Shown in pieces: positions 7,201 through 11,336 of a stretch of DNA of 11,336 bases. Position 1 is the stretch's first letter. The number at the start of each line of letters is the position of its first letter. Source of the stretch: Candidatus Nanosyncoccus nanoralicus. Lineage in GTDB: Bacteria > Patescibacteriota > Saccharimonadia > Saccharimonadales > Saccharimonadaceae. Below the pieces are notes generated by a model that made no database searches, was not told the origin of the DNA, and saw only the letters and a program-made list of their open reading frames with translations. The stretch covers positions 1 to 11,336 of the forward strand of contig NZ_PRLL01000017.1 of NCBI RefSeq assembly GCF_004138405.1, read 5' to 3'. A program made the position numbers and the translations under genes.

Positions 7201-7797
7201 AAACAAAATAATACTCTCGTACTCTATGTTGATGGTACTCTAACAATTGATCAGAATCTCTGTTATTCGGCCTTTGGTGGTAATAATTGTCAATATGAAA
7301 CCTCCACCAAACAGGCGGCCTACACCGACGTCTCTACTGAATCAATCACTAAGCTTCCACAAATCCTCATTTTCGCAAAGAACATTAATGTCTTAAGCAA
7401 GGTTAATCGTGTAGACGCCTGGTTGATTTTGGACGAAGATAACGCTTCTAACAACCTCAATACTTGTAGTGATGTTAATGAGCCATCTGCCGAGCAATGT
7501 TCTGAAACCATCATCTTTAATGGACCAGTTTTTGCCAAGAGTCTTACCTTAAAACGCACTGGTGGTGCAAACCACGGCGGTGGATTAATGGCTGGTATTC
7601 CTGCCGACCAGCGTGTTCTTGGTACTAGATATGACAAACATGAAGGTGGATATTATGCCATTTCCAGCGATGGCTCCGTTGCTCCAGCCGAGATCTTTAA
7701 CCTCCGCTCTGACGCCTATTATTGGGGTGTCGGGCAGGCTCAGCGTTCTGGTATCGCGGAAGTTGTTTATCAAAGGGAACTGGCCCCACGCTATTAA
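4273..7797 (+). CDS. Giant multi-domain Cys-rich secreted or surface protein
   Basis: This 1174-aa protein has a signal peptide (residues 1-34, cleavage likely after VFA) and no later obvious membrane helix. In order: a Gly/Ser-rich start (35-75); a first domain (about 76-230); an Asp/Cys-rich repeat linker (237-276); a domain with ARPGDSIRF and CYPAQGV; a long Ser/Thr/Asn-rich middle; a segment with VWGGG (805-809) and FGSWDEY (840-846) followed by GSGA; then a beta-rich C-terminal region with LYVDGTLTI (984-992), ILIFAKNINV (1031-1040), NGPVFAKSL, AEIFNLRSDAYYWG and the extreme C-terminus RELAPRY. From memory, large secreted proteins in Saccharibacteria and related phyla share the GSWxEY block and this type of C-terminus; I could not search. 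Its many cysteines suggest disulfides outside the cell. A surface appendage, adhesin or envelope role is likely, but no enzyme motif is seen. Confidence 0.88.
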   Translation: MYFNLLKKHYRIFPSFFLCLLFFFSFLFSSSVFAEGGGAAGGTAAPISGCGSSPKNICYSSWNTGGEGNSQGGGGEWVYITMKELLERNLITDPDSISYKAIRRGIPVINQESARHLDYAGDSQMIRGCGKADGVYAFISHRYHNNAPVFTPTGDAYGPNKFAYFHFPHYKGPTNRGENTISPEKKYVNRAGPYHVEYDKAEKEFQKYLDYTKRNDLKWDDGEFSWFCSYGEPEKKCDPNDPTCDQNKKPDCDPNTDPTCNNNERKRDCSLDDPTCKPKGPDICNALVPGVVGSVYKGNTAALSQVVNLSYTGTESFKKWQSLVLARPGDSIRFRHALCYPAQGVAAGLDKSDKTLTATAGSPGLPNHFNLYASRNDDGDNRYLFKDSALADGNTRSVHTQSKNAIQGAGIISADYGFYTESPSSPNPPYSCDSPIFIQNNNRAITNGFQIPGFASGISNCNSATQTGSSTEVGNKISQGIFYNDVKSWVSSVTKVSGECSCGVNSAKSEQQTDKPYEKAGIFESRNSNGSIANEDVVGISEVKDEALNGHPGNHAIVYPNGGPRLKGTSWGSYKYTCEGDGSCEEGSRTRYKTSSPRSVHYPVSSKDYGERSTKASVVTPYNFNTYVTSSIDSDDVVFSGERVNISGSYHILSRSNTMVAKNPYATHTSDKETFRIYELLIPPHTSLHTLSGSDRSDQDVCRYYGSDNCHLVKAVKGVMNPEGNYNGSDQDSDIFSRTVPDNGEYVGYKYCTATSIWPASSHNTTTNTIDNNISGPAISGGDETKFNVSDLSCVTIAKKPNFQVWGGGMFTNGQIETAVSRKTPGQSFSSYPSAAEKVFGSWDEYHVVAGGRVYGFGSGASLGYEKGYNYNLPTGGSNPSNNIYNLTIANRKNIGESGVYGLPSGLLSRLKARYRDNIAKNSSLKITTHDTGLQNTYIRGDVNLSQIQLPDHNPKATDTLFRTYDTLYKTITTADKQNNTLVLYVDGTLTIDQNLCYSAFGGNNCQYETSTKQAAYTDVSTESITKLPQILIFAKNINVLSKVNRVDAWLILDEDNASNNLNTCSDVNEPSAEQCSETIIFNGPVFAKSLTLKRTGGANHGGGLMAGIPADQRVLGTRYDKHEGGYYAISSDGSVAPAEIFNLRSDAYYWGVGQAQRSGIAEVVYQRELAPRY
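4981..5100 (+). repeat. Asp/Cys repeat linker inside the giant secreted protein
   Basis: Three imperfect repeats of the form C-D-P-N-(x)-D-P-T-C occur in a row: Cys237-Cys244, Cys252-Cys260 and Cys269-Cys276. They are joined by short Lys/Asn/Arg-rich spacers. The regular Cys pairs and Asp/Asn clusters suggest small disulfide loops, possibly Ca2+-binding. This is an inference, and the motif is not a canonical EF-hand or thrombospondin type 3 repeat. Confidence 0.7.
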
Positions 7798-7848
7798 AAG
7801 TCAGGCCACTCCCCCCCTATTATCCGCCCTGTTCTGCCTTCTCTTTGC

Positions 7849-7877
7849 TTGTCAAAATATAATTCTTATGTTAAATT
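7849..7877 (+). promoter_or_regulatory. Candidate promoter region of the DHH-like gene
   Basis: Two overlapping possibilities exist. One is TTGTCA (7849-7854) with TAAATT (7872-7877) at 17 bp, placing the start near 7884. The other is a perfect TATAAT (7858-7863) without a recognisable -35, placing the start near 7870. The leader would be short, and the only Shine-Dalgarno-like sequence is AGGT (7888-7891), 11 nt before the ATG. No terminator hairpin is visible between the 7797 stop and here, so read-through from the upstream gene is possible. Confidence 0.4.
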
Positions 7878-7902
7878 TAAATAAATTAGGTCAACACAAA
7901 CA

Positions 7903-10518
7903 ATGGATGTAAGCGCGCAAAACAATACGAAAAATGCTACCAGTAATCAATCTGGTCCTTCTTCAAGCACTAAAGCTCCGCGACCAGATTCTTTAGGTTT
8001 TGGCATCGATCCACAGCAAATACCTGAAAAAGTTGCTGAAAAAATCCAGCGTGGCGCAAATATTCTCATTGCTCTCTCTAAGGACCCCAATCTCGACGAG
8101 ATGTCTGCTGCTATTGCTCTCGCCATTGTTTTAGATCAACAGAAGAAGCATGTTACAGCTATTTATTCTGGTAAAACCCCAAATGCCCTTGAATTTCTAA
8201 AGCCCGAAGAAACCTTCGAAAAAGACACCAGTAGCTTACAAGACTTCATTATTGCGTTGAATAAATCCAAAGCCGACCACCTCACTTACAAGCTTGATGG
8301 CGATTACGTGAAAATCTATATTACTCCGTACAAGGGACAGGTTAAAAAGGAGGATCTCGAATATTCTTACGGTGACTACAATGTTGACCTTGTGATTGTC
8401 TTCAATGTTAATGCTGGCACCGAAATCGATTCTGCGCTTTCAGAATATGGTCGCATCATGCATGACGCCAGCGCAATCAATATTACCTCGGGCTTGCCAG
8501 GTCGTTTTGCTGATCTTGAGTGGAGTGATCCTGAAAAATCTTCCGTCTGCGAAATGGTTTATGACCTCCTTAAAGAACTTGAAATTACCGAGCTTTCTCA
8601 AGAGGTTGCAACCGCTCTACTAACAGGTATTCTCTCTGCCACAGAACGCTTTTCCAATAATCGCACCAAGCCAACCACTATGGCTGTCGCCTCAAAATTA
8701 ATGGAGGCTGGTGCCGATCAACAGTTAATCTCTGCTAATATCCTTAAGCCAGAGACTCCAGCCACTCAAGAGAACTTAGCTACATCGGATGCTTCTGCTG
8801 CTTCAGAGACTCCAATCTCTTCAGACGTCCCTACTACTCCAGAGACTTCTACCTCTTCAGTCATTCCTATTACTTCAGAGATTCCAACCTCTTCAGATAC
8901 TTCAACTACCGCAGGTACTCCAGCTACGGTAGATACTCCAACTGTTTCTGATTCTAATCCTGATACTGGCCTCAAGGAACTTGAGGAGCTCGTTAATCAA
9001 AACCTCGCTCAAACTGCTAATCTCCAGAATAACCAAGAAGTATCCTCTGAGACTTCTCAACTGCCAAATCTTCCAAGTGAAGAGCTGAGTCTCTCTACCA
9101 CTCCGCTTACTACTGGTAATGTAATGGATGAATTGGCTCGTATGACTGCATCCATGACCAACACAAGTCAGGAAACTGATAATCTTGTTGTTGCTCCTGA
9201 TTCACAGACTCAGGCAACTCCGCAGGCTCAAGTCGCCCCAGAAATCCAATCTATCTCACAAACTCAGGTTGCCCCACAAGCTCAACCTACTCCAGAAATC
9301 CAAGTTACCCCACAAGCTCAACCTGCTCCAGAGATTCAGGCTACTCCTCAAGCCCAGCCGTTTTCTCAAGTTCAACCAGAAGCCCAGCCACAAACCTATG
9401 ACAACCAGCAGGTTTCTATGCAGTTCCAACCACAACCTCAACCACAGCCACAAATGCAACCTCAGGCACAAGCCCAGTTTGAGACGCAAGTTCAATCTCA
9501 ACCACAACCACAGCCACAACCTCAACCATTTCCTCAGTTCCAACCTCAGCAATACACTCAGCCACTTCCTCCTGAACAGCCAGTTTCGGTCCCTTCAATG
9601 CAATCTCAACTTCCTCCAGTTAACCCATTGCCCTTCCAGTCCAGTCCAGATATTGTAGGCCATACCATTTCTGATCCTGTCATAGAATCCGGGGAAGATA
9701 TGAGTCGGCTCATGGATGAAGTTCTCGCTGAGCCGTCACCCATCCAAAACCCAGTTGGCTACCAAAGTCTTATTAACCAAGGAGACTACATTAATCAGTC
9801 GCTGTCACAACAACCAGTGCCAAATCCCCAACCAACCCCAACTCATCCTCTTTCTGTTGGCCAGCAGCCAATTGTAAACTATATTCCTGGTCAAAATATT
9901 GCAACATTGTCGGCTCCAGCCATGCCTACTATGCCACAGAATACCAACTACCCTAACCCTGAATATACAAACACTATCCCAGAATATTCAACTCCAGCCA
10001 TTCCAACGATGCCAACTGCGCCAACTCCAGAACCGCAGCCAGCCCCAAATCTACAACCAGCTCCAGAACCGCAGTCGGCGTCAAGCCTCCAGTCATCCTT
10101 GACCGCCCAACCACCTTCGAACCCGCAGCCAGTCCCGACTACTCTTGTCGACCCAATGGCAGATTTTATCCAAGCCACCCCACCGGCCACTAGTACTCCT
10201 ATTCCAGATTTTCTACAGCCTGAAGCTTTCTTACCTCCAGCCCCAGCACCAGTGGTGCCAGCTCAACCTACTCCAATCCAGAGCAGTTACTCTATGCAAC
10301 CGACTATTCCTAATATGCCATTGCCGCCGGTTGCTCCTCAGGCTACCCCAACTCCCCCAATTATTGAGCCTACTCCGGAGGTCACTCCAACTCCTCAAAT
10401 TCCTCAAGCCCCGACAATTCAGTCCGCCCCAGCTCCGACCCCTCAGTCTTCACCAGCCCCTCAAGCGCCCACCACTCCAGTCGATCCTTCTGCCTTTCGT
10501 ATCCCAGGCACCTATTAA
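7903..10518 (+). CDS. Degenerate DHH-family (NrnA-like) protein with a very long disordered Pro/Gln-rich tail
   Basis: This 871-aa protein has two parts. Residues about 36-282 follow the DHH phosphoesterase fold seen in NrnA oligoribonucleases, but the metal-binding motifs are broken. Motif I, normally HxxPDGDAxGS, reads SKDPNLDEMSA (59-69), keeping only Asp65. The motif II Asp is Asn168 (VIVFNVN). DHH is MHD (186-188). The motif IV Asp is Ala246 (GILSATERF). It is therefore probably not a nuclease. Residues about 285-871 are low complexity: first Thr/Ser/Pro repeats, then Gln/Pro tracts, with a few short hydrophobic or helical islands and a C-terminus ending AFRIPGTY. There is no signal peptide or membrane helix, so it should be cytoplasmic. 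The place before truB matches the nrnA-truB order of many bacteria, which supports descent from NrnA. A scaffold or nucleotide-sensing role is inference. Confidence 0.82.
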   Translation: MDVSAQNNTKNATSNQSGPSSSTKAPRPDSLGFGIDPQQIPEKVAEKIQRGANILIALSKDPNLDEMSAAIALAIVLDQQKKHVTAIYSGKTPNALEFLKPEETFEKDTSSLQDFIIALNKSKADHLTYKLDGDYVKIYITPYKGQVKKEDLEYSYGDYNVDLVIVFNVNAGTEIDSALSEYGRIMHDASAINITSGLPGRFADLEWSDPEKSSVCEMVYDLLKELEITELSQEVATALLTGILSATERFSNNRTKPTTMAVASKLMEAGADQQLISANILKPETPATQENLATSDASAASETPISSDVPTTPETSTSSVIPITSEIPTSSDTSTTAGTPATVDTPTVSDSNPDTGLKELEELVNQNLAQTANLQNNQEVSSETSQLPNLPSEELSLSTTPLTTGNVMDELARMTASMTNTSQETDNLVVAPDSQTQATPQAQVAPEIQSISQTQVAPQAQPTPEIQVTPQAQPAPEIQATPQAQPFSQVQPEAQPQTYDNQQVSMQFQPQPQPQPQMQPQAQAQFETQVQSQPQPQPQPQPFPQFQPQQYTQPLPPEQPVSVPSMQSQLPPVNPLPFQSSPDIVGHTISDPVIESGEDMSRLMDEVLAEPSPIQNPVGYQSLINQGDYINQSLSQQPVPNPQPTPTHPLSVGQQPIVNYIPGQNIATLSAPAMPTMPQNTNYPNPEYTNTIPEYSTPAIPTMPTAPTPEPQPAPNLQPAPEPQSASSLQSSLTAQPPSNPQPVPTTLVDPMADFIQATPPATSTPIPDFLQPEAFLPPAPAPVVPAQPTPIQSSYSMQPTIPNMPLPPVAPQATPTPPIIEPTPEVTPTPQIPQAPTIQSAPAPTPQSSPAPQAPTTPVDPSAFRIPGTY
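8755..8970 (+). repeat. Thr/Ser/Pro degenerate repeat region
   Basis: Codons about 285-356 of the DHH-like gene are built of degenerate 4-6-residue units of the type (S/T)-(S/E/D)-x-P-T. They form a low-complexity linker directly after the DHH domain. The DNA shows repeated TCAGA and ACTCC blocks, consistent with slippage growth followed by divergence. Confidence 0.65.
9268..9375 (+). repeat. Three 36-bp tandem repeats in the disordered tail
   Basis: Residues 456-491 of the DHH-like protein consist of three 12-residue units: VAPQAQPTPEIQ, VTPQAQPAPEIQ and the more diverged ATPQAQPFSQVQ. The first two are also close at DNA level, so this looks like a recent tandem duplication. Confidence 0.8.
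9421..9555 (+). repeat. Gln-Pro dipeptide tract
   Basis: Residues about 507-551 are mostly alternating Gln and Pro with occasional Phe, Met and Ala. They are encoded by repeated CAA/CAG plus CCA/CCT codons. Such (QP)n tracts tend to adopt extended polyproline-type structure and vary in length between strains. Confidence 0.75.
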
Positions 10519-10521
10519 ATT

Positions 10522-10550
10522 TTGACAGACTTATTGTTTTTCACTATTAT
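10522..10550 (+). promoter_or_regulatory. truB promoter, leaderless or near-leaderless
   Basis: A perfect TTGACA (10522-10527), a 17-bp spacer and TATTAT (10545-10550) form the best promoter in the window. The -10 box ends 8 nt before the ATG, so transcription should begin within 0-2 nt of the start codon (10557-10559). There is no Shine-Dalgarno. It starts 3 bases after the stop of the upstream gene. Confidence 0.75.
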
Positions 10551-10558
10551 CATTAGTA

Positions 10559-11248
10559 ATGAATACTCAAGATAGTCAACAAACACAGGATATTATCCTT
10601 ATAGATAAGCCAGCTGGACTTAGTTCTTTTGGCGTAGTCGCAAGAGTTCGCCGTCGTCTCTCGATGGAGGCAGGGAAGAAGGTGAAAGTTGGACATACGG
10701 GCACTCTTGATCCCTTTGCTACCGGTCTGTTAATTCTTCTTGCCAATAAGGCCACCAAACTCTCAAATCAGTTTCTAAAGCTTGATAAATGGTATGAGGC
10801 AACTATCTGTCTTGGTAAAACTAGTACCACAGGTGACCCCGAAGGCGAAATTACTGAACAAAACACAGAAAAGGTACCCACACTTGAAGAAGTCAAAGCT
10901 GTCGTTAGTCAGTTCGTTGGACAAATCACTCAAACTGTCCCAGCTTTTTCAGCGGTAAAAATCAATGGCCAACGCGCTTATCAACTAGCTCGCCGTGGTG
11001 AAGATGTTGTGATGCCCACTCGCCAGATAGAAATCTATTCTCTTGAAATCCTAAGTTATAATTATCCTGAACTCGTCATTAGAACTCATGTTTCGAGTGG
11101 TACTTACATTAGAACTCTAGGCGAGGATATTGGTAAAGTTCTCGGTGTTGGCGCCTATCTGACAGCTCTCCGACGTACTCAAGTTGGCGATTACCAGATT
11201 AAAAATGCTGTCAAGTTGTCCGATTTTATAGGTGAAAACAATAAATAA
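10559..11248 (+). CDS. truB: tRNA pseudouridine-55 synthase TruB
   Basis: TruB converts U55 to pseudouridine in the T-loop of most tRNAs. The family motifs are in order: LIDKPAGLSSF (14-24), GHTGTLDPFATGLL with the catalytic Asp51, the KWYEATICLGKTSTTGD block, VPAFSAVKINGQRAYQLAR, and SSGTYIRTLGEDIG near the C-terminus. At 229 aa it ends after the catalytic domain and lacks the PUA-type C-terminal domain of the 314-aa E. coli enzyme, as in other compact TruB proteins. The start ATG is fixed by the promoter pressed against it, and no earlier in-frame start fits. The gene upstream is the DHH-like gene. The next gene begins 12 bases after the stop with its own Shine-Dalgarno, suggesting one transcript. 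Confidence 0.95.
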   Translation: MNTQDSQQTQDIILIDKPAGLSSFGVVARVRRRLSMEAGKKVKVGHTGTLDPFATGLLILLANKATKLSNQFLKLDKWYEATICLGKTSTTGDPEGEITEQNTEKVPTLEEVKAVVSQFVGQITQTVPAFSAVKINGQRAYQLARRGEDVVMPTRQIEIYSLEILSYNYPELVIRTHVSSGTYIRTLGEDIGKVLGVGAYLTALRRTQVGDYQIKNAVKLSDFIGENNK

Positions 11249-11260
11249 TGAAAGGAAAAT

Positions 11261-11336
11261 ATGGATGATTTTATTCTGATTGCTATCAAGCTGTTAATCG
11301 GCTTCTTGGCTCTTATCTTTGTTATCAACGTTACAG
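11261..11336 (+). CDS. N-terminus of a membrane protein, possibly DUF421/YetF-like (runs off the window)
   Basis: Only 25 codons are visible: MDDFILIAIK then a hydrophobic stretch LLIGFLALIFVINVT. This is one N-terminal transmembrane helix with a short acidic start. The pattern resembles the first helix of DUF421 (YetF-type) membrane proteins, a suggestion from recall only. A Shine-Dalgarno AAAGGA (11251-11256) lies 4-5 nt before the ATG. The alternative ATG at 11248, overlapping the truB stop, runs into TGA after six codons and is not used. The gene is probably co-transcribed with truB. Confidence 0.6.
   Translation, partial: MDDFILIAIKLLIGFLALIFVINVT

Noticed and set aside
9268..9555. Repeats that could suggest a CRISPR array
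   Set aside because: The units are in-frame 36-bp and 6-bp coding repeats without unique spacers, so they are protein-level low complexity.
9185..9658. 157-codon and antisense 98-codon open frames over the Gln/Pro tail
   Set aside because: These are low-complexity frameshifted readings of the CAA/CCA repeat DNA. Stop codons are rare there for compositional reasons, and there is no initiation signal.
10145..10525. 126-codon frame overlapping the 3' end of the DHH-like gene
   Set aside because: It is the same low-complexity region read in another frame (Leu/Gln-rich). It lacks a Shine-Dalgarno and runs into the truB promoter.

Overview
The window looks like chromosomal DNA of a small-genome bacterium of the Candidate Phyla Radiation (Patescibacteria), most likely Candidatus Saccharibacteria (TM7). 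This is an inference from several features. The housekeeping proteins are compact: the DNA polymerase III delta subunit has 211 aa and TruB has 229 aa with no C-terminal PUA domain. A degenerate DHH-domain protein sits next to truB. There is a giant Cys-rich secreted protein of a layout I recall from such genomes. Several genes have a -10 box placed directly against the start codon. UGA acts as a stop (end of the gene at 3125-4168), which argues against the UGA=Gly lineages (Gracilibacteria/Absconditabacteria).

Left part (1-2968) is housekeeping. uppP (minus; undecaprenyl-diphosphate recycling for the cell wall) and rpsT (plus; ribosomal protein S20) diverge from a compact shared promoter region. 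rpsT converges on a minus-strand mutM-holA pair (oxidised-base repair glycosylase and clamp-loader delta subunit) with a bidirectional terminator between them. mutM and holA are joined TAA-ATG with no gap.

Middle part (3042-7797) holds two plus-strand genes for exported proteins, each with its own near-consensus sigma70-type promoter and separated by a strong terminator. The first encodes a 347-aa secreted protein of unknown function with an unusually strong Shine-Dalgarno and divergent Arg codon use. The second encodes a 1174-aa multi-domain, Cys-rich secreted protein that is probably a surface structure or adhesin.

Right part (7903-11336) resembles the nrnA-truB arrangement of other bacteria. 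An 871-aa protein carries an N-terminal DHH-type domain whose metal-binding motifs are almost all lost, fused to about 580 residues of Pro/Gln/Ser/Thr-rich disordered sequence. It is followed by truB (tRNA pseudouridine-55 synthase) and the first 25 codons of a membrane protein, possibly DUF421/YetF-like.

The points most worth following are the catalytically dead DHH protein with its giant disordered tail, the two secreted proteins, a set of apparently leaderless promoters (uppP, mutM, truB), and a 26-bp piece of uppP re-occurring just behind its stop codon. I see no tRNA, rRNA, CRISPR array, insertion sequence or phage gene. No gene-free stretch exceeds 300 bases.
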